A stretch of DNA of 64,000 nt from Pseudonocardia parietis (GCF_017876315.1 NZ_JAGINU010000001.1:620001-684000); one strand, 5' to 3'. Shown: positions 42,947-51,352, counted from the first letter of the stretch. The notes: generated by a model not told the origin, from the letters alone. Translations and numbers: made by a program.

Positions 42947-43076
42947 CCGCGGCAAGCGGCGATCGCCGCCCGGCGCACCGACACCACCGGGTGACGTGAT
43001 CGTCCGGCGCGCCCCCGGCCGGTTCGCCGTGCTGCTGATCGACAATGCCGTGACGCCAGAGACGGAGGGGACGGTC

Positions 43077-43118
43077 GTGGCGTATGGGGTTCCAGTGATG
43101 CCGGCAGTGGGTGCGTAG
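43077..43118 (+). CDS. Possible 13-codon leader peptide (uORF)
   Basis: GTG 43077 with GGAGGGG 6 nt upstream opens a frame of 13 codons, VAYGVPVMPAVGA, then TAG at 43116-43118, 20 nt before the amidase start at 43139. The strong ribosome site and short distance suggest a translated leader coupled to the amidase gene. There is no run of one amino acid as in classical attenuators. Could be chance; no homology evidence is available to me. Confidence 0.3.
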   Translation: MAYGVPVMPAVGA

Positions 43119-43138
43119 CCGGCCGGAAGGGCGGACGG

Positions 43139-44395
43139 ATGGGTGAGCCGGAGGGATGGCCGCGGCTGAGCCGGCGGGTGGCTCTGGTCGCCGGTGCGGC
43201 GGCCGGTGCCGGGCTGGTCGTGCCGGGACTCGCGGGGCGCGGCTACGCGGCCGAGCCCCCGGTGCCGGGCGATCCTGCCCCGCCGTCGTCGTCGCGGGTG
43301 CCGGGTCCGTCCGAGGTGCCGGGTCCGTCGGAGGTGCCCGGTCCGTCGGAGGTGCCCGGTCCGTCGGAGGTGCCCGGTCCGTCGGAGGTGCCGGCGCCCG
43401 ACGCGGGAGCCGGTGCCCTGGCCGAGCGGGTCCACGCGCCGCACATCGCGAACTGCCGTGAGTGGGGGGCCCGCGGGCCGAAGTACCCGCCGAAGATCTG
43501 GAACCAGCGACCGATCCGGATCCTGGTGCACCACACGGCCGGGCCGAACACCGCGGACTTCAGTGTCGCGGCCGCACACCGGATGGCGCGTGGCATCCAG
43601 GCGTACCACATGGACCACAACGGCTGGCTGGACTCGGGCCAGCACTTCACGATCTCGCGCGGCGGCCACGTCATGGAGGGGCGGCTCTGGAGCCTCGGTG
43701 AGCTGAACGGCGGCCGGCGCGTCGTCGAGGGGGCGCATTCGCCCGGTCAGAACGTGATCGCGATCGGGATCGAGAACGAGGGCACCTACATCGGCGACGG
43801 GCCGCCCCCGCCGCTGTGGGACTCACTGCGTGCGACGTGCGCCTACATCTGCGCGCAGTACGGCATCGCGCCGACCGAGCTCTACGGGCACCGCGACTAC
43901 CGCAACACGATCTGCCCCGGCGACCGGCTCTACGGGATGCTGCCGCGGTTGCGGACCGAGGTCGCCGGCGTGCTGGGGCGGCGGCTGTCCCGTACCGAGG
44001 CGAGGAAGGCGAGCTGGCCGCTGCTGAACGAGGGCGACAAGGGGCCGCTTGTCGAGGCCGCCCAGTACCTGCTCCGGGACGCGGGGACGCTGCGCGGGAA
44101 GCCGGACGGTCGCTACGACGACCGCACCCTCGCGGCCGTCACCGACTTCCAGGTCGTGCACCGTGCCGACGACGTCAACGGCATCCTCGGGGGCGAGTCC
44201 TGGCCGGAGCTGGCCCGGACGGTGCGGGCGGGCGCGGAGGGCGACGCCGCCCGTGCGGTCGAGTTGCTGGCCGCGTACCGGAAGGTGGAGAGCGTGCCGG
44301 ACGTCGTCGACCATCCGGTGTGGCAGAAGCTCCTCGGGACCGCAGGATCACCGGTCCCGACCGCGGAGGACCCGCCCGGAGTCCTCGACCGCTGA
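43139..44395 (+). CDS. Tat-exported N-acetylmuramoyl-L-alanine amidase (PGRP fold) with peptidoglycan-binding domain
   Basis: A 418-residue secreted amidase cleaving the MurNAc-L-Ala bond in peptidoglycan. A twin-arginine signal (RLSRRVALVAGAAAGAGLVVPGLAGRGYAAE) covers residues 9-38. A Pro/Ser linker with five VPGPSE units follows (54-83). The PGRP domain has the zinc ligands His in ILVHHTAGPN and ELYGHRDYRNTICPGD (His and Cys). Towards the C-terminus NEGDKGPLVEAAQYLLRDAG...DDRTLAAVTDFQ is a PG_binding_1 domain. ATG 43139 has GGAAGGG 7 nt upstream and is preceded by a possible 13-codon leader. Confidence 0.92.
   Translation: MGEPEGWPRLSRRVALVAGAAAGAGLVVPGLAGRGYAAEPPVPGDPAPPSSSRVPGPSEVPGPSEVPGPSEVPGPSEVPGPSEVPAPDAGAGALAERVHAPHIANCREWGARGPKYPPKIWNQRPIRILVHHTAGPNTADFSVAAAHRMARGIQAYHMDHNGWLDSGQHFTISRGGHVMEGRLWSLGELNGGRRVVEGAHSPGQNVIAIGIENEGTYIGDGPPPPLWDSLRATCAYICAQYGIAPTELYGHRDYRNTICPGDRLYGMLPRLRTEVAGVLGRRLSRTEARKASWPLLNEGDKGPLVEAAQYLLRDAGTLRGKPDGRYDDRTLAAVTDFQVVHRADDVNGILGGESWPELARTVRAGAEGDAARAVELLAAYRKVESVPDVVDHPVWQKLLGTAGSPVPTAEDPPGVLDR
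43298..43387 (+). repeat. 18-bp tandem repeat, 5 copies
   Basis: Five in-frame copies of GTGCCGGGTCCGTCCGAG with few substitutions encode VPGPSE in the linker between the Tat signal and the amidase domain. The near-identity of the DNA suggests recent expansion by slippage. Confidence 0.9.
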
Positions 44396-44469
44396 CCGCG
44401 CCCGGCCACCGGCCAGAAGATCGACCGTTGTGGTGCGGGGCGAACGCCTCCCGTACGCCGCACTCCCGA

Positions 44470-44485
44470 ACCGGTGATCACCGGT
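44470..44485. promoter_or_regulatory. 16-bp perfect palindrome
   Basis: ACCGGTGATCACCGGT is self-complementary over all 16 bp. It lies 75 bp after the amidase stop and 38 bp before the -35 box of the VOC-merR promoter. With no loop it is a better protein site than terminator; it may be a second regulator's site for this promoter. Confidence 0.45.
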
Positions 44486-44522
44486 CACCCGGCTCCGGCG
44501 CGAACTTCTCCGTGCCCGGGGC

Positions 44523-44553
44523 TTGACCCTCACGCGGCGTGAGGCTCGAAGGT
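44523..44553 (+). promoter_or_regulatory. MerR-type promoter with 19-bp spacer and operator
   Basis: TTGACC (44523-44528) and GAAGGT (44548-44553) are separated by 19 bp, the over-long spacing typical of MerR-activated promoters. The spacer contains the dyad CCTCACG-CGG-CGTGAGG (44528-44544), centred between the hexamers. The MerR/TipA-type regulator is encoded in the same transcript. Confidence 0.8.
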
Positions 44554-44560
44554 GAGGTCC

Positions 44561-45097
44561 ATGAGCGACTACTACAACGCGTTCGAGATGAGCCCGGTGC
44601 CCGACCCCGGCCCGGATGCGGTCCCGCCGGAGCCGTTCCGTGGCATCTACGGAATGCCCGCGTTCGTGACGATCCCCACGGCCGATCTGCCGGCGTCGGT
44701 GGACTTCTGGTGTCGTGGGCTCGGGTTCTTCGAGCTGTTCGGCATCCCCGGCACGCTCGTGCACCTGCGCCGGTGGGCGTTCCAGGACGTACTCCTCGTC
44801 CGGGCGGAGAGCGTCCCGGAGCAGGCGCCGGCGATGAGCTTCAGTTTCGCGGGCGTGCTCAGCGAGGTCGACTCCCTCGTCGAGGCCTGTCGAGCGTTGC
44901 GTCCGGAGTCGGTCGACGGTCCCCGGGACACCCCCTGGAACACCCGCGACGTGGAGGTGATCACCCCGGAGAACGCGCGGATCGTCTTCACCGCGGCGAA
45001 GCCCTTCGATCCGGCGAGTCAGGAGGCGCGGAACCTCGAAGCCATCGGGATCAGCCCGCCGGATGCCGGCCGCGACGAGAATGTGGAGCATGCCTGA
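44561..45097 (+). CDS. VOC (glyoxalase/bleomycin-resistance) family protein
   Basis: A 178-residue protein with the vicinal-oxygen-chelate pattern: AFVTIPTADLPASVDFWCRGLGFFELFGIPGTLVHLRRWAFQDVLLVRAE, a central helix (SEVDSLVEACRAL), and NTRDVEVITPENARIVFTAAK at the end. The metal-ligand positions are not clear, so it may be a binding protein (drug sequestration) rather than an enzyme. ATG 44561. The stop overlaps the start of the MerR gene by 8 bp, and both are driven by the MerR-type promoter, so its role is probably tied to the compound that regulator senses. Confidence 0.82.
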   Translation: MSDYYNAFEMSPVPDPGPDAVPPEPFRGIYGMPAFVTIPTADLPASVDFWCRGLGFFELFGIPGTLVHLRRWAFQDVLLVRAESVPEQAPAMSFSFAGVLSEVDSLVEACRALRPESVDGPRDTPWNTRDVEVITPENARIVFTAAKPFDPASQEARNLEAIGISPPDAGRDENVEHA

Positions 45098-45893
45098 TGC
45101 CACCGACGCCGATGGCCTGACCGTCGGTCAGATCTCGGCACGTCTGGGCGTGACGGTCCGCGCGCTGCACCACTGGGACGAGATCGGCCTGGCGCGGCCG
45201 TCGCTGCGCACGGCTTCCGGGTACCGGCTCTACACCGCCGGCGATCTGGAACGCCTGCACCGCATCGTCGTCTACCGGGAGCTGGGTCTCGGTCTGGACA
45301 GGATCCGGGCCGTCCTGGACGACTCGACCGCGGACGTGCCCGCCGCACTGCGCGCGCAGCGCAGCCAGATCGCCGAACGGGTCGCCCACCTCCGGCAGCT
45401 CAGCGCCGGACTGGACCGGATGATCGAGGCCCACGAGCGCGGCCTGCTGCTGACCGTCGAGCAGCAGGCCGCGGTCTTCGGCCCGCGGTGGGACCCGGAC
45501 TGGCCCGCCCAGGCCCGCCGGCGCTACGGGAACACGACGCAATGGCTGCAGTACGCCGAAGGCTCGGCCGCACGTGGTCCGGAGGAATGGCAGGCCGTCG
45601 CCGACGCCGTTTCCGAGCTCGACCGCGCTCTCGGGGACGCGATGGACGCCGGCGTCACACCCGGTAGCCCGGAGGCGGATCGACTCGTCGAACGGCACCG
45701 CGACGTCTTCGCCTCGTACTTTCCGCTCACCCGGCAGATGCAGGTCTGTCTCGGGCGCAGGTTCGAGGCCGATCCGGAGTTCGCCGCCCACTACGACGGC
45801 ATCCGCACCGGCCTGGCCACCTGGTTCCGGCGGATCGTCGACGCGAGCGCGCGCGCCCACGGCATCGATCCCGACACCGCGACCTGGGAGTAG
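45090..45893 (+). CDS. MerR family regulator with TipAS drug-binding domain
   Basis: 267 residues. The MerR HTH (residues 10-80) is LTVGQISARLGVTVRALHHWDEIGLARPSLRTASGYRLYTAGDLERLHRIVVYRELGLGLDRIRAVLDD. A coiled coil follows, then a TipAS-type domain from about residue 125: EQQAAVFGPRWDPDWPAQARRRYGNTTQWLQYAEG...HRDVFASYFPLTRQMQVCLGRRFEADPEFAAHYDGIRTGLATWFRRIV. TipA-type regulators bind thiopeptide antibiotics and activate their own promoters. The ATG at 45090 overlaps the VOC stop by 8 bp; an ATG at 45081 is possible. Autoregulation through the promoter at 44523 is likely. Confidence 0.9.
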   Translation: MPDATDADGLTVGQISARLGVTVRALHHWDEIGLARPSLRTASGYRLYTAGDLERLHRIVVYRELGLGLDRIRAVLDDSTADVPAALRAQRSQIAERVAHLRQLSAGLDRMIEAHERGLLLTVEQQAAVFGPRWDPDWPAQARRRYGNTTQWLQYAEGSAARGPEEWQAVADAVSELDRALGDAMDAGVTPGSPEADRLVERHRDVFASYFPLTRQMQVCLGRRFEADPEFAAHYDGIRTGLATWFRRIVDASARAHGIDPDTATWE

Positions 45894-46023
45894 CACCTGG
45901 CCGCTCCGGTAGGCGGTGACGGTCCACACTCGACCCGCTACGGACAGTGGTTTCCCGGTCGGTAACGTGCGCGCCCGACAGGCGTCCGTTCAGCTGTCCG
46001 AGCCTGCCGAGGGGAGCCCGGAA

Positions 46024-47646
46024 GTGCGCACGATCAGCCGCCGGTCCGTGCTGACCGGAGGGGCCGCCGTGGCCGGGCTCGGTCTTCTCGGCGGCGTCGC
46101 CGCGGCCGCACCGTCCCGGATCCCGGTCACCCGCGAGGAACACCGCGTCGTCGTGGTCGGCTCCGGGTTCGGCGGCGGGGTCACCGCCCTGCGGTTCGCC
46201 GAGGCCGGGGTGCCGGTGCTGGTCCTCGAACGCGGGCGGCGCTGGCCCACGGGTCCGGGCGCCGACACCTTCGCCCGGCCGACCCGCAGCCCCGACGAGC
46301 GGATGTTCTGGCTGGGTTCGGTCACCGACCCCCTGGACCCGGTCGTCGATCCGCTCTCGTTGCTGCTCGGCCGGACCGTGCCCGGCCTGCCCGCCCCGCT
46401 CGGACGCTACGTCGGCGTCCTGGAACGGGTGTCCGGCGTCGGCATGGACACGTTCTGCGCGGCCGGGGTGGGTGGCGGTTCGCTGCTCTACCAGGGCATG
46501 TCGCTGCAGCCCACGCGCGAGGTCTTCGACGCGACGATGCCCGCCGAGCTCGACCACACCCTGCTCGCCCGGGAGCACTACCCGCGGGTGGCCCGGATGC
46601 TGCGGCTGGCCACGGCTCCGGACGAGCTGATCGAGAGCCCGACCTATGCCGCCGCGCGGATCTTCGAGCGCAACGCCGGGGCCGCCGGCTACGAGGTCGA
46701 GAAGATCCCGATGCCGATCGACTGGGACTTCGCGCTGCGCGAGCTCCGTGGGGAGATGGCGCCGTCCTACATCAACGGCGACTGCTCGTTCGGTGTCAAC
46801 AACGGCGGCAAGCACACCGTCGACGTCACCTACCTCGCCGCCGCCGAGGCCACCGGCCTGGTCACCGTGGCACCGCAGCACCAGGTCACCGACGTCGCCC
46901 GCACACCGGACGGCCGCTGGGAGGTCCACGTCGACCGGATCGCCACCGACGGGACCACCCTGGAGAAGAAGATCCTCACGGCGTCGGCGCTCGTCCTGTC
47001 GGCCGGCACGGCGAACACGAACCGGCTGCTGCTGCGCGCCCACGAGCACGGCACGATCCCGGATCTGCCGGACGGGCTCGGGGAGAACTGGGGCACCAAC
47101 GGCGACCGGATCTGCACCTGGACCTCGCTCACCGACGACTTCGGCACGCCGCAGGGCGGGCCCGTCGTCTACGGCAGCAAGGACTGGGCCGACCCGGCGA
47201 CCGCGAACACCGTCATCCAGGCCTCACTGCCCCCGCTGCCGGACCTGCGGACCACGATGATCGTCGGCTACGGGGTCAGCGACGGCCGCGGCACCTACCG
47301 CTGGGACCCGGTCCGGCAGGAGGCCGTCCTGCACTGGCCGCGCGACGGCGACGCGACACTGACCCGCCGCATCCACGAGCGGATGGACCGGATCACCGGG
47401 CCCGGCGGGGCGTTCGCCGACACCACCTACGCCGTCCCCACGACGTGGCATCCGCTGGGTGGCGCCTGCATCGGGACGGTGTGCGACACCGCGGGCCGGG
47501 TGCACGGCCAGCGCGGGCTCTACGTGCTCGACGGCTCGCTGATGCCGGGGACGACCGCGGCCTGCAACCCGTCGATGACGATCGCCGCGGTCGTCGAGCG
47601 GGCCACCGACGAACTCGTCTCGACGGACGCCGGGACGGTTTTCTAG
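46024..47646 (+). CDS. Tat-exported GMC oxidoreductase, cholesterol-oxidase-like
   Basis: About 540 residues. A Tat signal (RTISRRSVLTGGAAVAGLGLLGGVAAAA) is followed by the FAD motif HRVVVVGSGFGGGVTALRFAEAGVPVLVLERG, the GMC block GVGGGSLLYQGMSLQP, the C-terminal WHPLGGACIG with His476, and TTAACNPSMTIAAV with Asn515. These equal the His447/Asn485 pair of Streptomyces cholesterol oxidase. The catalytic Glu361 of that enzyme seems replaced: the matching stretch reads QASLPPLP, putting Ser401 there. It may oxidise a sterol without isomerising, or use another secondary alcohol. GTG 46024 has GAGGGGAG 7 nt upstream. Confidence 0.85.
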   Translation: MRTISRRSVLTGGAAVAGLGLLGGVAAAAPSRIPVTREEHRVVVVGSGFGGGVTALRFAEAGVPVLVLERGRRWPTGPGADTFARPTRSPDERMFWLGSVTDPLDPVVDPLSLLLGRTVPGLPAPLGRYVGVLERVSGVGMDTFCAAGVGGGSLLYQGMSLQPTREVFDATMPAELDHTLLAREHYPRVARMLRLATAPDELIESPTYAAARIFERNAGAAGYEVEKIPMPIDWDFALRELRGEMAPSYINGDCSFGVNNGGKHTVDVTYLAAAEATGLVTVAPQHQVTDVARTPDGRWEVHVDRIATDGTTLEKKILTASALVLSAGTANTNRLLLRAHEHGTIPDLPDGLGENWGTNGDRICTWTSLTDDFGTPQGGPVVYGSKDWADPATANTVIQASLPPLPDLRTTMIVGYGVSDGRGTYRWDPVRQEAVLHWPRDGDATLTRRIHERMDRITGPGGAFADTTYAVPTTWHPLGGACIGTVCDTAGRVHGQRGLYVLDGSLMPGTTAACNPSMTIAAVVERATDELVSTDAGTVF

Positions 47647-47659
47647 ACAGGACGGCCTG

Positions 47660-48289
47660 CTACACGAGCCTGCGCACGACCGCCAGGTCCTCGGCCCTCG
47701 CGACGTGCAGGTTCGCCGGGTCTCCGGGCACCGTGACGACCCGATGGCCGAGTGCGGCGAGCATCCCGGAGTTCTCGACCGGTCGCGGCGCGCCGGCGTG
47801 CGCGGCGCGCAGCACGTCCGCGCGGAACGCCTGCGGGGACTGGGTGATCACCGTGTCCTGTTTGGGCAGCGTCTCGACCACCACGCCGTCCACCACCCGC
47901 TGCACGACCTCCAGCATCGGGATCACCGGCACCGCGCCGTCCGCGCCGTCGCGCACCGCCGTGATCACGCCGGTGAAGATGCGGTCCGTGGCCAGCGGGT
48001 GTGCCGGATCGGCGAGCACCAGGATCCCGGCGTCGTCCGGGACCGCGGCCAGCCCGTTGCGCAACGACGACGACTGGTGGTCGCCCCCGACGGCCAGCGC
48101 GTCGACCGGCTCACCGTCCCACTCCACACCGGGCGGCAGCACCAGCGCGACCCGGTCGCAGGTCCGTCGTGCCGCCCCGACCGTGCGGTCGACCAGCCGG
48201 TATCCGGCCAGCTCCTCCAGTTGCTTGAGGCGCCCGTAGCGGGTCCCGGTACCGCCGGCCAGCACGATGGCCCACACCTCGTCACGCAC
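47660..48289 (-). CDS. IspD/TarI-type cytidylyltransferase family protein
   Basis: A 209-residue nucleotidyltransferase. WAIVLAGGTGTRYGRLKQLEELAGYRLVDRTV is the CTP-binding start, LVLADPAHPLATDRIFTGVI replaces the usual HDAARP segment, and VVETLPKQDTVITQSPQAFRADVLRAAHAG with VVTVPGDPANLHVARAEDLAVV at the end is IspD-like. The missing PK and HD(A)ARP residues make the housekeeping MEP-pathway role (MEP cytidylyltransferase) doubtful; a second, genuine ispD elsewhere is expected. GTG 48289, with AGGA about 8 nt upstream. Divergent from the iniR-like gene. Confidence 0.72.
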   Translation of the reverse strand: MRDEVWAIVLAGGTGTRYGRLKQLEELAGYRLVDRTVGAARRTCDRVALVLPPGVEWDGEPVDALAVGGDHQSSSLRNGLAAVPDDAGILVLADPAHPLATDRIFTGVITAVRDGADGAVPVIPMLEVVQRVVDGVVVETLPKQDTVITQSPQAFRADVLRAAHAGAPRPVENSGMLAALGHRVVTVPGDPANLHVARAEDLAVVRRLV

Positions 48290-48395
48290 TCCGGTGATCC
48301 TGCCCGGGGCTCGGGCGGAACCGGGCACCGGACCCGATAGCCTCGATCATCCGTCGGCGAAGGACGACCCGATCGGGTGACGGCGAGGAGGCGGC

Positions 48396-51248
48396 GTGAG
48401 CACTGCGGCACCGGCCGGTACGGCCTCGGTCCCGGGCGCGTCCGCGGCCGACCCGCTCGCCGGCTCCCCGGCCTCGATCGCGCTGGTCCGCGCGGTCGCC
48501 GCGAATCCCACCGAGCCCCGGACCGTCGCCGTCACCGGCCCTGCCGGGGCCGGGAAGTCCACCGTGCTGCGGGCACTGGCCCGGGCCTGGACCGACGCCG
48601 GCGAGGACGTCGCCGAGGCGGGTGCGTCCCCGGAGTCGGTGGTCGTCGTCGACGACGCGCACGAGCTCGGCGACGACGAGCTGGACCGGCTCCGCAGGCT
48701 CGCCGACCGGCCCGGCGCGCGGATCCTGGTGGCGTTCCGGCCCTGGCCGCGCGGGCGGGCGCTGGCCCGGCTCGGTGCTGCGCTCGCCGGTGGTGCGCCG
48801 CCGCTGGTGCTGGGGGCGCTGGACGTCGCGGGAGTGGCCGCGCGGTCCGTGCGGATCACCGGGAGCCACCTGCCCGAGGACGCCGCCCGCGCCGTCCTGG
48901 AGCGCACGGCCGGTTCCCCGATGCTGGTCGACCGGCTGCTCGCCGCCGGGTCGACGACCGGAGGCATCCCGCCGCAGCTCACCGAGCAGATCGGGTACGT
49001 GGTCGACGCCGAGGACCCCCGGGTGGTCGACATGATCACCGCGGTCGCGCTCGGCGCCCCGTCGGACAGTGAGGTACTGGTCCCGCTACTCGGCCTGGCC
49101 GACGCCGCCGGGAGCGGCATCGACGAGCTCGACGAGCTGGTGCAGCGCGCCGTGGCGGCCGGGTTGTGCACTCCGGACGGCCGGGTGGTGCCGCTGGTCG
49201 GAGAGGCCGTCCGGTCCCGGGTCGCGCCGGCCCGGCGCACCGAGCTGCGCCGCACGCTGGCCGAGATCGAGCTGGAGCGCGGGGGCAGCGTGCTCGCCGT
49301 CGCCCGCACGTTGCGCCGGGCCGGCGCGACCGGCGACCGGGCCGCGGCGGTGTTCGTGGCCGCGGCCGCCGAGGCCGCCCGGCAGGAGCATCCGGACGCC
49401 GTCCGGTTCTACGCCGAAGCCGTCACCGCCGGGACACCGCCGCTGACCGTGGCCGCACGCCGGGCCGAGGCGCACCTGGTCGCCGGTGATCTCGACGGGG
49501 CGCTCGCGCACGCCGACGCCGTGCTGTCCGCGACCGACGCCGTCGAACCGGAGGACGCCGTGCGGGCCGGGTCGGTGGCTGCCGCCGTGCTGGCCCGGCG
49601 GGGTCTGCTGGCCCGCAGCGCCGAGCTGTACCGGTGGACGGCGGCCGTCACCGGTGAGCGCCCGCCCGCCACGGCCGTCCCGGTGCTGATCGGGACCGGT
49701 GCACTGGAGGAGGCCCGGGAGATCCTCGACGCCGGCGGTGTCGCCCCCGGGCGGGCACCGACCCTCGTCGACGGCGCCGACGACCTCACCGCCCGCGGGA
49801 TGCTGGACTCGGTGCAGGGCTCGCCGACGGCAGCGCTGTCCGGTCTCGCCCGGGCCGCCGGGTTGCTGGAGAGCGCCCGCGGCGCCGCGCTGCTTCCGGA
49901 CACCCCGGCCGCGCTGGCCGCGCTGGTCGCGGTGCACACCGGTGAGTTCGACGTCGCGGCGTCGGTGCTGCACCGGGCGCTGCGTACCGGGCTCGGTGGT
50001 ACACCGGCCCGCCCCCGGCACCGGCTGCTGCTGGGCTGGATCGGGTTGCTGCGCGGCGCCACCGGATCGGCCGAGGAGCGGCTCGCGGCCGTCGATGCGG
50101 AGGCCGTCCGGGCGGGGCGGCCGCTGGAGCCGCGCGACGAGTTCCTCGCCGCCGCGCTGCAGGTCGCGATCGCGCGCCGCAACTCCGATCTCGGTGCCCT
50201 GATGCGCGCCTGGACCCGGGCCCGGCAGGCGATCGTCCGGCACCCGGTGGATCTGTTCGTGCTGCAGCCGCTCGGTGAGCTCGTCACGTCCGCCACCCGG
50301 CTGCGTGAGGAGAGCTGGGTCGCGCCGCACCTGGCCGAGGCGACCGCGCTGCTGGACCGGCTCGGTCATCCTGCGCTCTGGTCCGCGCCGTTGCACTGGG
50401 CTCAGCTGCAGGCCGCGGTACTGGTCGACGACGTCGACGCGGCCCGCGCGCACACCGCCGCGCTCGAGGCGGCGGCCGGCGGCAGCCGGTTCGCGCACGC
50501 GATGGCGATCGCCGCGCCGCACTGGGTCGGAGTACTGGAGAGCCGGATCGACCCGGAGGCCGTCGAGGCCGCGGCCCGCGGGTTGCACGCCGTCGGGCTC
50601 TCGTTCGACGGCGGCAGGCTCGCCGGGCAGGCCGCCCTGCGGACCGACGACCGGCGCGCGGTGTCCGCGCTGCTGGCGTGCGCGCGGGCACTGCAGGTGG
50701 CGGGCGCGGACGTCCGCTCCGGCGGAGCCGACCGCCCGGTGACCGGTGCGAACCCCGCGCCCGGTCCGGGTGCCGCGACCGGCAGCACCGCCGCCGGCGA
50801 GCACGGTGATTCCGGTGAGCACGGTTCCGGCGAGCACGGTGCCGGTGGCCACGGTGCCGGCGAGCACGGTGGCGCCGGCGAGCACGGTGGTTCTGGTGGA
50901 CCGGAGGCAGCCGGACGGCCCGGTGCGGCCGCCGCTCCGGCCGGCCGGTCCGGGCCGGGCGTTCCGCACCGTGCAGGCGGGAACGGGGCCCCCGGATCCG
51001 ATCACCGGGCGGGCGGCGCGCCGGCCACGGCCGGGCGGGCGACCGCGGCGCCCTCGCTGCTGTCCGAGCGTGAGCTGGAGGTCGCCGAGCTCGTCGTGCA
51101 GGGGCGCACGCAGAAGGAGATCGGCGAGGCGCTGTTCATCTCGGCGAAGACCGTCGAGCACCACGTGGCGCGGATCCGCCAGCGGCTCGGGGCAGGCAGC
51201 CGCAGCGAGCTCCTCGCCCACCTGCGCCGGATCCTGGACGCGCGCTAG
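48396..51248 (+). CDS. iniR: IniR-like ATPase/LuxR-family transcriptional regulator
   Basis: A 950-residue LAL-type regulator. The N-terminal ATPase has Walker A TGPAGAGKSTVLRAL (residues 47-60) and Walker B VVVVDDAHEL (82-91). A long helical-repeat region (about 300-760) looks TPR-like. A Gly/His-rich repetitive linker (about 800-835) and a Pro/Gly stretch lead to a C-terminal LuxR HTH (889-950, LLSERELEVAELVVQGRTQKEIGEALFISAKTVEHHVARIRQRL). Mycobacterial IniR has this architecture and lies beside iniBAC; here the iniB-B-A-C genes follow within 2 kb, which supports the name. GTG 48396 has GAGGAG 5 nt upstream. Confidence 0.82.
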   Translation: MSTAAPAGTASVPGASAADPLAGSPASIALVRAVAANPTEPRTVAVTGPAGAGKSTVLRALARAWTDAGEDVAEAGASPESVVVVDDAHELGDDELDRLRRLADRPGARILVAFRPWPRGRALARLGAALAGGAPPLVLGALDVAGVAARSVRITGSHLPEDAARAVLERTAGSPMLVDRLLAAGSTTGGIPPQLTEQIGYVVDAEDPRVVDMITAVALGAPSDSEVLVPLLGLADAAGSGIDELDELVQRAVAAGLCTPDGRVVPLVGEAVRSRVAPARRTELRRTLAEIELERGGSVLAVARTLRRAGATGDRAAAVFVAAAAEAARQEHPDAVRFYAEAVTAGTPPLTVAARRAEAHLVAGDLDGALAHADAVLSATDAVEPEDAVRAGSVAAAVLARRGLLARSAELYRWTAAVTGERPPATAVPVLIGTGALEEAREILDAGGVAPGRAPTLVDGADDLTARGMLDSVQGSPTAALSGLARAAGLLESARGAALLPDTPAALAALVAVHTGEFDVAASVLHRALRTGLGGTPARPRHRLLLGWIGLLRGATGSAEERLAAVDAEAVRAGRPLEPRDEFLAAALQVAIARRNSDLGALMRAWTRARQAIVRHPVDLFVLQPLGELVTSATRLREESWVAPHLAEATALLDRLGHPALWSAPLHWAQLQAAVLVDDVDAARAHTAALEAAAGGSRFAHAMAIAAPHWVGVLESRIDPEAVEAAARGLHAVGLSFDGGRLAGQAALRTDDRRAVSALLACARALQVAGADVRSGGADRPVTGANPAPGPGAATGSTAAGEHGDSGEHGSGEHGAGGHGAGEHGGAGEHGGSGGPEAAGRPGAAAAPAGRSGPGVPHRAGGNGAPGSDHRAGGAPATAGRATAAPSLLSERELEVAELVVQGRTQKEIGEALFISAKTVEHHVARIRQRLGAGSRSELLAHLRRILDAR
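50797..50900 (+). repeat. Degenerate Gly-Glu-His-Gly coding repeat
   Basis: Six variants of a 15-18-bp unit (GGCGAGCACGGT plus variable Gly/Ala/Ser codons) encode GEHG[DAGS]x repeats in the linker ahead of the LuxR domain. The His and Glu residues could bind metal, but the segment may be only a flexible spacer. Confidence 0.7.
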
Positions 51249-51286
51249 CGATATCGGGCCCACGGTCGCGCTGCCCGGGTCCTCCC

Positions 51287-51342
51287 TTGCACTCACAGAC
51301 CTGTGTACCTATGGTCGGCATCGAACTTCACAGATCGGTGTA
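51287..51342 (+). promoter_or_regulatory. Promoter with two direct-repeated operator sites
   Basis: TTGCAC (51287-51292) and TATGGT (51310-51315) are spaced 17 bp, a good sigma-70-type promoter. The spacer contains TCACAGACCTGTGTA (51293-51307), and TCACAGATCGGTGTA recurs at 51328-51342, just after the start of transcription. The first copy contains the palindrome CACAG-AC-CTGTG. This arrangement is typical of repression. The cognate repressor is not adjacent. Confidence 0.8.
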
Positions 51343-51352
51343 GGAGGTTGTG

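Noticed and set aside
51249..51286. Terminator after the iniR-like gene
   Set aside because: No stem longer than 5 bp was found before the next promoter.
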